DNA from: Candidatus Krumholzibacteriota bacterium | Lineage (GTDB): Bacteria; Krumholzibacteriota; Krumholzibacteriia; Krumholzibacteriales; Krumholzibacteriaceae | Reading direction: 5' to 3' | DNA length: 12,838 bases | NCBI GenBank assembly: GCA_030672805.1 | Contig: DAOVFR010000038.1 | Location: forward strand, 1 to 12,838 | Shown here: one piece after another, positions 7,124 to 12,838 of the stretch | How the letters are laid out: each line of letters begins with the position of its first letter | Position numbering within the stretch: the first letter of the stretch is position 1 | Translations under genes and position numbers: made by a program | Notes under the pieces: generated by a model | Databases searched by the model: none | The model's input: the letters and a program-made list of their open reading frames with translations, nothing else | What the model was told of the DNA's origin: nothing

Positions 7124-8239
7124 ATGGAAAGTCAGGGAAAAAGGAAGCGGGGCGGCCGCGCAGGGACGGTCGGCATCGTGGTCATCATCATCGTTGCCGT
7201 GCTCTTCGCGTACAGGTTCTCGCGGGTGCTCCGCAGGGAGACCTTCGCCGGTATTCGCGCCGTGCAGGAGACCGAGGGCAAGCCGGTCGAGGTCGTAACG
7301 GCGGCCGCGGGCGACATCGAGATATGGACGACGCTTGCGGGAACGGTCGAAGGCTCCGTCCAGTACGATATCGTATCGACCAACGCGATCAGGGTCCTCG
7401 AGGTCGTGAGGAAGGAAGGGGAGCGCGTCGAGGCGGGGGACGTTGTGATCCGCCTCGAGAAGACGGCCCCCAACCCGATGCTTCACTCCTACTCGAGGTC
7501 GAAGGCGGTCTACGAGGACGCCCTCGCGGACGCGCGCCGCATGCGCAACCTCTACCGTGAGGGAGCGGTTTCGAAGCAGATGCTCGACAAGGCCGAGATG
7601 GCGCTCAAGATCGCCAAGTCGGATCTCGTGAACGCCACCGAAAGCAGCGAGCTCGTCGCCTCCCACGCGGGGATCGTCATGAGCGTGAACGTCGAGGAGG
7701 GAGATATGGCGGAGGCGCATACCCCGCTCGCGTGGATCGCGAGGACCGATTCGGTCAGGATCGTCTTCGAGGCGGGAAGCAGACAGGCGATGGCGCTCGA
7801 GGTCGGCCAGGGGGCGATATGGCACTCGAGGTTGACGGGGGAATCGGGAGAGGGCTTTGTCGGAAGGCTCGACCTCGCCGCCGATCCGGAGAGTCACCTG
7901 CTCGGAGGTGAGGCGTTCTTTGCCAACCCGGATGGCGATCTCGTGCCGGGCATTCTCGTTTCGTTCAGGGTGCTGACCGGGCAGCGGCTCGGTATAATCA
8001 AGATACCGGTGAACTGCCTGATGGAGTCGGACGGCGGATTCACGGTGTACGTCGTCGAGCCCGGCGACGGGTCCGGGCACCGTGCGCGCCTGCAGGCGGT
8101 CGGGACGGGGCTGCGGAGTTCCGACGAGGTCGAGATCGTCACGGGGCTGACGCCCGGCGACATGGTGGTCGAATTCGGACAGACGAGGATCGGTGACGGC
8201 GACCTGGTCAAGATCATTGGCGGCGGGGAGGGGAAGTAA
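7124..8239 (+). CDS. HlyD/AcrA-type periplasmic membrane fusion protein (371 aa)
   Basis: This is the periplasmic adaptor joining the RND permease to the TolC channel. It has a basic N-terminus (KRKRGGR) and one transmembrane anchor at about 14-30 (VGIVVIIIVAVLFAY); no lipobox is present, so it is membrane-anchored rather than a lipoprotein. The split biotinyl/lipoyl-like domain is seen as KEGERVEAGDVVIRLE (97-112) and VASHAGIVMSVNVEEGDMAE (178-197). Between them a short alpha-hairpin (about 120-175) includes LYREGAVSKQMLDKAE, a typical hairpin-tip and return-helix pattern. Beta-barrel and membrane-proximal domains follow, ending with the usual GLTPGDMVV segment. Length is in the family range. 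The gene sits between tolC (14-bp gap) and the RND gene (1-bp gap). The start is set by the Shine-Dalgarno at 7110-7115. Confidence 0.9.
   Translation: MESQGKRKRGGRAGTVGIVVIIIVAVLFAYRFSRVLRRETFAGIRAVQETEGKPVEVVTAAAGDIEIWTTLAGTVEGSVQYDIVSTNAIRVLEVVRKEGERVEAGDVVIRLEKTAPNPMLHSYSRSKAVYEDALADARRMRNLYREGAVSKQMLDKAEMALKIAKSDLVNATESSELVASHAGIVMSVNVEEGDMAEAHTPLAWIARTDSVRIVFEAGSRQAMALEVGQGAIWHSRLTGESGEGFVGRLDLAADPESHLLGGEAFFANPDGDLVPGILVSFRVLTGQRLGIIKIPVNCLMESDGGFTVYVVEPGDGSGHRARLQAVGTGLRSSDEVEIVTGLTPGDMVVEFGQTRIGDGDLVKIIGGGEGK
8227..8232 (+). promoter_or_regulatory. Ribosome binding site of the RND gene
   Basis: GGAGGG inside the last codons of the fusion-protein gene lies 8 nt before ATG 8241. It supports that start over the upstream in-frame ATG at 8193, which would add 16 residues unlike any RND N-terminus. 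A second ATG at 8247 (MIRFF) is a minor alternative. Confidence 0.7.
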
Positions 8240-8240
8240 T

Positions 8241-11200
8241 ATGAACATGATCAGATTTTTCGTCAAGCGCCCCGTTTTGTCGACGATGCTGCTCATGGCG
8301 TTCGTCGTGCTTGGCGCCTTCTCGTACAGCAGGATGGTGATCGAGTTGATGCCGAGCATCGAATTCCCCTTCATAATCGTTACCACGGTCTATCCCGGCG
8401 CATCGCCCGAAGAGGTCGAAAGCCAGGTAACGAAGAAAATCGAGGACGCGGTATCGACGATCGCCAACGTGAAGCACCTCCAGTCGATCTCGCGAGAGAA
8501 CATGTCGCAGGTGTTTATAGAGTTCGAGCTCGAGACCGACGTCGATCTCGATGCGATCGACGTCAAGGACAAGGTCGATGCGATACAGGCCGAGATGCCG
8601 GATGACGCGGAAAAATCCGTCATCCAGAAGTTCGATATCCAGGCGTTTCCGATCATCGAGCTTGCCGTTTCGGCCCCGCGCCCGCTCGCCGATGTCTACC
8701 GGGTCTCGGACAAGGTGATCAGGGGGCGCCTGAGCCGTATCGACGGTGTCGCCGACGTGGAGATCACGGGCAAGCGGGAGCGGGAGATACGCGTCGAGGT
8801 GGCGCCGGAGCGTCTCCGTGCTTACGGCCTGAGCCTGATCGATATTGCCGGGGTCCTCGCCGCGGGGAACCTCAACGTTCCAGCGGGTCATATTATAAGG
8901 GGTTCGAACGAGACGACGCTCCGCATGCTCGGAGAGGTGGCATCGGTGAATGAGCTGGCCGATTTCCGGCTGCCGCTGCCCGGCGGCGGCAGTGTCCCGC
9001 TCTCCGAGGTGGCCGATGTCCTCGACACCACCAAGGAGCTCCGCGAATCCTCGACATACAACGGGGAGGCCGTGATCGGCCTCTCGATCAGCAAGCGCTC
9101 GGACGGCAACACGGTGCTTGTCGCACGGGAGGTGTACAAGGCGCTCGATGAGCTGGAGGGCCTGCTGGACCCCGATATCGAGATCAACATCACGAGCAAT
9201 ACGGCAACCTTCGTCGAGAACTCTGTGAAAGACGTGCTGCAGAACATCGGCATCGGTATCATGCTGACCGTGATCCTGCTCCTTATCTTTCTGCATAGCT
9301 GGCGCCAGACGCTCGTGGCGGCGCTGTCAATGCCTGTTTCGGTCATCGCGACGTTCCTGCTGATGGACGGCTCGGGATTTACGCTCAACATCATGTCGCT
9401 CATGGCGCTCGGTATCTCGATCGGTACGCTCGTGACTAATTCGATCGTCGTGATAGAGAACATCAGCCGCCTCGTTCACGACGGGATGGATCCCCACGAG
9501 GCGGCGGTCGAGGGAACGGGGCAGGTCGCCGTCGCCGTCGCCGCATCGACGCTGACCAACATCGTTGTATTCACGCCTATCGCTTTCATGCATGGCATCG
9601 TCGGGAGGTTTTTTTTCCAGTTCGGGCTCACCGTCGTCTATGCGACGATCTTCTCGCTCATCATCAGCTACACGATCGTGCCGATGCTCTCGGCACGTCT
9701 GCTGAGGCCCAAGGCCTCCGTGGAAAACGGCAGCCTGGCCGCCCGCATGACACGGAGATGGGACTCCTTCTACGAGCGGATGTCCTCGGGATACCGTAAC
9801 GTGCTGGCGGGTTTCCTCGATCACAGGTGGAGGCCGATAACGATTGCCGTTGCCGGCTTTGTCTTTGCGATCTTCCTGTTTCGGTTCGTCGGCGGCGAGT
9901 TCATGCCCCAGATCGACCAGAACCAGATGATCGTCCAGATGAGCCTGCCCGCCGGCGCCAGCCTCGAGCGCACACGCGAGGTGGCGAGCCGGATCGAGGA
10001 TATACTGCGCCGGCACGATGAGGTCGAGGGTGTGATCGTGAAGATCGGCGGTGGGCAGCGGGGCATCGAGGACGCCGATATCATTGCGAGGCTTGTCGAG
10101 GGGGGCATGCGCGACCTTCACGTGACGGAGTTCATGAACGTAATCAGGCCGGAGCTTGCCGGGATACCTGATGCGGAGATCAACGTCATCACCGAATCGG
10201 AGGGCGGCGGCGGGGGCGCGGATCTCGTGATAGAGGTTCTTTCCTCGAACCAGGAGGATCTCGACCGTGCCGCCGACGCGGTCTTCGGAATCGTCCGCAA
10301 CATCCCCGGCCTCGTCGAGATCCGGACGAGCCGCGAGGCGGGAAAACCGGAGATCGCCGTGTTTCCCCGCCGCCGCCAGCTTGCCGACCGGGGGCTCAAC
10401 ACGGCAACGATGGGCATGCTGCTGCGTGCGGCGTACGAGGGCACTGAGGCGGGTGTCTACCGCGAGGAGGGCGAGGAGTATGATATCGTGGTGAAGTACG
10501 CCGAGGCCGACCGTGGCGATCCGGCGCTGCTGGCCGATATCCCGGTGCCGTCCCGGGCCGGCTTCACCGTGCCGCTGTCCGATGTCGGCGTGCTGAGCTA
10601 CCGGATGGGGGAATCGGAGATCTTTCACAAGGAGAAACAGCGCCTCGTCGAGGTCTCCGCCAACATCGCGAGCGGGACGCTGAGCGATGTGCGGCGTGTG
10701 TTCGACGCCGGGCTGGCGGCGATCGAGCTCCCGCCGACAGTTATCGTCAAGTACGGGGGCGCCGCGGAGATCCAGGACGAAGCGTTCTCGTCGATTTTCA
10801 CCGCGCTTATCCTCGCGATCATACTGATCTATATCGTCATGGCGGCGATCCTCGAAAGCTTCATCCATCCCCTAACGGTCATGATCACACTGCCGCTCGC
10901 GCTCATCGGCGTCTCGATGGCCCTCTTCCTTTCCGGAATGACGATCAACATCTTCTCGCTGATGTCGGTTGTAATGCTCGTCGGCATTGTTGTGAACAAC
11001 GCGATCCTGATGCTCGACTATACGGCGCAGGTACGCGCGCGGGGCGGGAATGTCAGGGAGGCGCTCCTCGAGGCGTGCCCGGTGCGGCTGAGACCCATTA
11101 TCATGGCGAACCTCGCAATCGCCGTCGGCATGGTCCCGCAGGCGATCGGCGGGTCGGGTCTCGAGTTCCGGGCGCCGATGGCCATCGTCCAGATCGGCGG

Positions 11201-11303
11201 CGTGCTGGTGTCGGCCTTCTTCACGCTCTTCATTATTCCGACCGCCTACACGGTCATGGACAGGTTCACCGCGGCGGGGAGGCGGGAACGGAAGCAGCGC
11301 TGA
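8241..11303 (+). CDS. RND (AcrB/MexF-like, HAE1) efflux permease lacking canonical proton-relay residues (1020 aa)
   Basis: The inner-membrane pump subunit of the tripartite system. FFVKRPVLSTMLLMAF starts TM1, followed by the periplasmic VYPGASPEEVE motif (50-60) and the porter-domain pattern. TM4 lies around 385-405 and TM10-12 around 900-1000; total length and the two homologous halves match HAE1 pumps. Anomaly: in TM4, where AcrB has V-D407-D408-A-I-V-V-V-E, this protein has V398-T399-N400-S-I-V-V-I-E406. In TM10 the AcrB Lys940 position is Asn919 (VVNNAIL), and in TM11 the Thr978 position is Ala956, while the Arg971 equivalent (Arg949) remains. Asp407, Asp408, Lys940 and Thr978 form the proton pathway in AcrB, so coupling here must differ or rest on other residues. 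No frameshift is seen and the frame is intact. The function call (export of amphiphilic compounds) is from family and operon; the substrate is unknown. Confidence 0.92.
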   Translation: MNMIRFFVKRPVLSTMLLMAFVVLGAFSYSRMVIELMPSIEFPFIIVTTVYPGASPEEVESQVTKKIEDAVSTIANVKHLQSISRENMSQVFIEFELETDVDLDAIDVKDKVDAIQAEMPDDAEKSVIQKFDIQAFPIIELAVSAPRPLADVYRVSDKVIRGRLSRIDGVADVEITGKREREIRVEVAPERLRAYGLSLIDIAGVLAAGNLNVPAGHIIRGSNETTLRMLGEVASVNELADFRLPLPGGGSVPLSEVADVLDTTKELRESSTYNGEAVIGLSISKRSDGNTVLVAREVYKALDELEGLLDPDIEINITSNTATFVENSVKDVLQNIGIGIMLTVILLLIFLHSWRQTLVAALSMPVSVIATFLLMDGSGFTLNIMSLMALGISIGTLVTNSIVVIENISRLVHDGMDPHEAAVEGTGQVAVAVAASTLTNIVVFTPIAFMHGIVGRFFFQFGLTVVYATIFSLIISYTIVPMLSARLLRPKASVENGSLAARMTRRWDSFYERMSSGYRNVLAGFLDHRWRPITIAVAGFVFAIFLFRFVGGEFMPQIDQNQMIVQMSLPAGASLERTREVASRIEDILRRHDEVEGVIVKIGGGQRGIEDADIIARLVEGGMRDLHVTEFMNVIRPELAGIPDAEINVITESEGGGGGADLVIEVLSSNQEDLDRAADAVFGIVRNIPGLVEIRTSREAGKPEIAVFPRRRQLADRGLNTATMGMLLRAAYEGTEAGVYREEGEEYDIVVKYAEADRGDPALLADIPVPSRAGFTVPLSDVGVLSYRMGESEIFHKEKQRLVEVSANIASGTLSDVRRVFDAGLAAIELPPTVIVKYGGAAEIQDEAFSSIFTALILAIILIYIVMAAILESFIHPLTVMITLPLALIGVSMALFLSGMTINIFSLMSVVMLVGIVVNNAILMLDYTAQVRARGGNVREALLEACPVRLRPIIMANLAIAVGMVPQAIGGSGLEFRAPMAIVQIGGVLVSAFFTLFIIPTAYTVMDRFTAAGRRERKQR

Positions 11304-11374
11304 GCGTGATTTCGCTTATGATTTCGAAAAACGCTTTCGTTAATTCCCGGCTATATAAATTTATGATTTTTTTG

Positions 11375-11405
11375 TTGACACGTATTGAAAGTGAGTTGTT
11401 ATATC
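11375..11405 (+). promoter_or_regulatory. Probable promoter of the AT-rich two-gene unit
   Basis: A perfect -35 hexamer TTGACA (11375-11380) follows a T-run. The best -10 is only fair: TATATC at 11400-11405 with a 19-bp spacer, or TATCTT slightly further on. The AT-rich setting 72 bp after the RND stop and ahead of a new low-GC gene supports an independent promoter; the exact -10 is uncertain. Confidence 0.45.
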
Positions 11406-11435
11406 TTAAAAAAGTCAGATAAAGGTATCTGAGAT

Positions 11436-12101
11436 ATGGATTGCAAGAAAATGCTTAGATGGTATGTCGTTGCTATTGTGATTATAGGAACTCTTTTTCT
11501 CATAATTTCACCTTACGAAGAATGTTTTGGCAAGTCGCACGAATGGCAATACACCGATGCTTCAGGTTGGGGGATTCGTTCTATAAAAAAAGCCGAGGAG
11601 CTCGGACGAGTTTCTAAGTATGAAGAGAAGTGGGATTGTTGCTCATTTGTTATGCAACAAATTACAAATGCTGGCGGATTCAAACTGTTTTACCAAATGC
11701 GTTGGGATTCTTATGTAGGGTGGTATGCCTTTGCCCTTGATGTTCCCGAAGATTGTTTTCTTGTGTTTGATAATAATTCCAAATTTACTATGACTGCTGT
11801 TGTTCAAGGGGACACGATTCGAGTGGACAGCGAACGGATAGTTTTTACAAAGGGTTGGGGATTCAAGGGATTGTCGGTATACAAAAATCAGAATGCCATA
11901 GTTGACAACACTAATGGTTCTATTCAAGTCAAATGGATGAACAGGAAGGATAGGAACGCCTACGAGTGGCTCCGTCTTGAGAGTGAATGCGAGCAGGGAA
12001 TTGATGAATACTATATTGCGGGATACATCTACTTCAAAGAAACTTTGAAGACTGATGAACTGAATTGGTCGGTTTCTGGAATCAATCTGTATAGGAGGTG
12101 A
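11436..12101 (+). CDS. Membrane-anchored or exported protein of unknown family (221 aa)
   Basis: I do not recognise the family. A short basic start (KKMLRW) is followed by one hydrophobic segment (about 9-25), then a polar, aromatic-rich body, so it is either anchored with its body outside the membrane or secreted. Cysteines are at 3, 30, 68, 69, 107 and 185; the adjacent C68-C69 pair and the others could form disulfides in the periplasm. There is no lipobox. The body alternates hydrophobic and polar residues with many Trp/Tyr (for example WDSYVGWYAFALDV at 90-103, and WGFKGLSVY), suggesting beta structure. The ribosome site is weak (AAAGG at 11421-11425). GC content is about 37% in the one line counted, far below the efflux operon. 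Its stop codon overlaps the Shine-Dalgarno of the following small gene, so the two products are probably made together. Confidence 0.65.
   Translation: MDCKKMLRWYVVAIVIIGTLFLIISPYEECFGKSHEWQYTDASGWGIRSIKKAEELGRVSKYEEKWDCCSFVMQQITNAGGFKLFYQMRWDSYVGWYAFALDVPEDCFLVFDNNSKFTMTAVVQGDTIRVDSERIVFTKGWGFKGLSVYKNQNAIVDNTNGSIQVKWMNRKDRNAYEWLRLESECEQGIDEYYIAGYIYFKETLKTDELNWSVSGINLYRR
12093..12100 (+). promoter_or_regulatory. Strong ribosome binding site overlapping the upstream stop codon
   Basis: AGGAGGTG is a near-perfect anti-16S match. Its last two bases are part of the TGA that ends the 221-aa gene, and GGAGG lies 6 nt before ATG 12105. This points to coupled and efficient translation of the small peptide. 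Confidence 0.75.
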
Positions 12102-12104
12102 GTC

Positions 12105-12305
12105 ATGAAAAAGAAGATGTTGGTCACTCTACTCGTTGTCTTTGTGGTGGCGTCTCTGTTGACAACCATCACTCCCGTTCCTGCCAGTGCGTGGCATGAG
12201 GAATGTGAGCGAGCAGCAGCTTATGGATGGCATTCCTGGGGTCAGAACATCTTGTGTCTTATGGCAATTGCTGCTGACATCATCGAAGGCGGAGGAGGGT
12301 GGTAG
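12105..12305 (+). CDS. Small secreted peptide precursor (66 aa), two cysteines, glycine-rich tail
   Basis: A textbook Sec signal peptide: MKKK, hydrophobic core 5-20, then PVPASA with cleavage predicted after Ala29. The mature product would be about 37 residues (30-66) with Cys34 and Cys51 (one possible disulfide), five Gly including a GGGG-Trp C-terminus, three Trp, and a net acidic charge. The strong ribosome site, 3-bp gap from the upstream gene and well-formed signal peptide argue that it is real despite its size. The function is unknown. A secreted small peptide or the partner of the 221-aa protein are possibilities. A classical cationic bacteriocin is less likely because the mature part is acidic, and no modification, protease or dedicated ABC-export gene is adjacent. 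Confidence 0.65.
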   Translation: MKKKMLVTLLVVFVVASLLTTITPVPASAWHEECERAAAYGWHSWGQNILCLMAIAADIIEGGGGW

Positions 12306-12615
12306 AGATTCAAAATGTAGAGGAGGTCACTGCTGTCCCAACGTTACTTGAATAAAGTCAATTGGTTACGATTCGCCTCCTCTAGTTTTATGTAATCGTA
12401 TTGCGGAAGAGCCTGCTGGATAGGGATTTTCTCGAATAGCGATACACTCAAACACCGTGGGTGGCGCCGGGCGGGGTCCCCTACGCGCGCAACGAAGGAG
12501 AGTAGGGTGGGGTTGGTCGGCGACAGGATCTGTGCTGAGCGCCCGTCGATTGTGGCGATGAGAGTCCGACAGGAGTCGTTGTTGCGTTCGTTAACGTTGG
12601 GGGGACGTATGGAGA
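12306..12615. other. Non-coding gap between convergent genes
   Basis: About 310 bp separate the small peptide gene from the minus-strand TPR gene. The left 90 bp are AT-rich and hold the inverted repeats described separately. From about 12460 the DNA becomes GC-rich and contains short palindromes (GGCGCC, CGTTAACG). I see no supported gene, tRNA or mobile-element end here. Confidence 0.5.
12318..12384. repeat. 9-bp inverted repeat, possible 3' hairpin of the small-peptide transcript
   Basis: TAGAGGAGG (12318-12326) is perfectly complementary to CCTCCTCTA (12376-12384), followed by GTTTTA. The 49-nt loop is long for an intrinsic terminator. A competing 7-bp stem, TACGATT (12367-12373) with AATCGTA (12394-12400), would hold the right arm in its loop. 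It begins 13 bp after the peptide stop, so termination or mRNA protection is plausible. Confidence 0.4.
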
Positions 12616-12838
12616 CTACGGGGATGCTTCCAACCTGGCGTTCAGCGTCTCGAGGGGCAGAAAGCCGTCATCCGCTTGCTCCCACGTTTGCCTTGCCCGG
12701 ATGAAGGCCTCCGACGCCTTGATCGATGAACCCTCCCGTTCGTACGAGAGACCCAGCAGGAAGAGCACGCCGGCGTCATTCCCGTTTATTGCGAGGAGGC
12801 TCGTCGCGTGCTCGATCGCGTCCTCTGTCCGTCCCGCG
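12616..12838 (-). CDS. TPR-repeat protein, C-terminal 73 residues (5' end beyond window)
   Basis: Reading the minus strand from 12837 gives 73 open codons ending at TAG (complement of 12616-12618). The translation contains a tetratricopeptide-like unit: A-I-E-H-A-T-S-L-L-A-I-N, then N-D-A-G-V-L-F-L-L-G-L-S-Y-E-R-E-G, then K-A-S-E-A-F-I-R-A. This is the helix A/helix B pattern with the Gly/Tyr and Ala positions expected of TPRs, ending in a short helical tail. The high GC and codon choice match the chromosomal background, unlike the AT-rich genes next door. TPRs mediate protein-protein contacts; the rest of the protein, and so its role, lies outside the window. It is convergent with the small-peptide unit. 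Confidence 0.75.
   Translation of the reverse strand, partial: AGRTEDAIEHATSLLAINGNDAGVLFLLGLSYEREGSSIKASEAFIRARQTWEQADDGFLPLETLNARLEASP

Noticed and set aside
8193..8240. Upstream ATG extending the RND protein by 16 residues
   Set aside because: It lies deep in the fusion-protein gene, the added residues do not resemble an RND N-terminus, and GGAGGG at 8227-8232 points to ATG 8241.
6920..8386. 488-codon minus-strand open frame across tolC, fusion-protein and RND genes
   Set aside because: It spans three well-supported plus-strand genes, has low-complexity Arg/Asp/His composition and no motif; it is an antisense shadow.
9327..10868. 513-codon open frame on the minus strand inside the RND gene
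   Set aside because: The high-GC, strongly biased codons of the RND gene leave the antisense frame open by chance; its translation is rich in Arg/Asp/His with no recognisable domain.
11304..11345. Possible terminator after the RND gene
   Set aside because: GCGTGATTTCG and CGAAAAACGC pair only with a bulge across a loop, and no U-run follows directly; too weak to annotate.
12507..12704. 65-codon plus-strand ORF near the right end
   Set aside because: It overlaps the minus-strand TPR reading frame, has no signal peptide or domain, and its translation looks random.

Overview
The window looks like chromosomal DNA of a Gram-negative (diderm) bacterium. It is mostly GC-rich with strong C/G third-position bias and encodes a complete tripartite envelope efflux system with an outer-membrane channel. 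Nothing seen fixes the phylum. The layout (exported glycosidases, tetR-tolC-hlyD-acrB gene order, an archaeal-type COG2248 hydrolase) would suit an uncultivated FCB-group or deltaproteobacteria-like lineage, but that is a guess. Two patches, about 3.82-5.06 kb and 11.31-12.31 kb, are visibly richer in A+T and use different codons, which suggests a different origin or different constraint.

Left part (1-3745): two tandem, co-oriented, paralogous six-hairpin glycosidase-like genes of the glycogen-debranching/GH63-like type. The first is cut by the window edge; the second is complete and has a signal peptide. They share a motif-bearing (alpha/alpha) barrel and a C-terminal beta-rich tail that starts at a PGDV-x-KG motif. 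Together they look like an exported alpha-glucan or oligosaccharide-degrading pair. Next (3822-4793) is an MBL-fold hydrolase of the UPF0282/COG2248 type.

Centre (4794-11303): a regulated drug-efflux-type operon. A TetR/AcrR repressor gene is preceded by a promoter whose -10 element lies inside a perfect 14-bp palindrome, followed by two 13-bp direct repeats that each contain TGAATTCA. The genes tolC (ATGA overlap with tetR), a membrane fusion protein and an RND permease then follow almost without gaps. By motif alignment to AcrB, the permease lacks the usual intramembrane proton-relay residues: Asp-Asp of TM4, Lys of TM10 and Thr of TM11 are Thr-Asn, Asn and Ala. This is the most notable observation in the window.

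Right part (11304-12838): an AT-rich two-gene unit with a TTGACA-type promoter encodes a membrane-anchored or exported 221-aa protein of unknown family. It is translationally coupled to a 66-aa secreted peptide precursor with two cysteines and a GGGGW tail. About 310 bp of non-coding DNA follows, including a 9-bp inverted repeat. The 3' end of a TPR-protein gene then reads in from the right on the minus strand.
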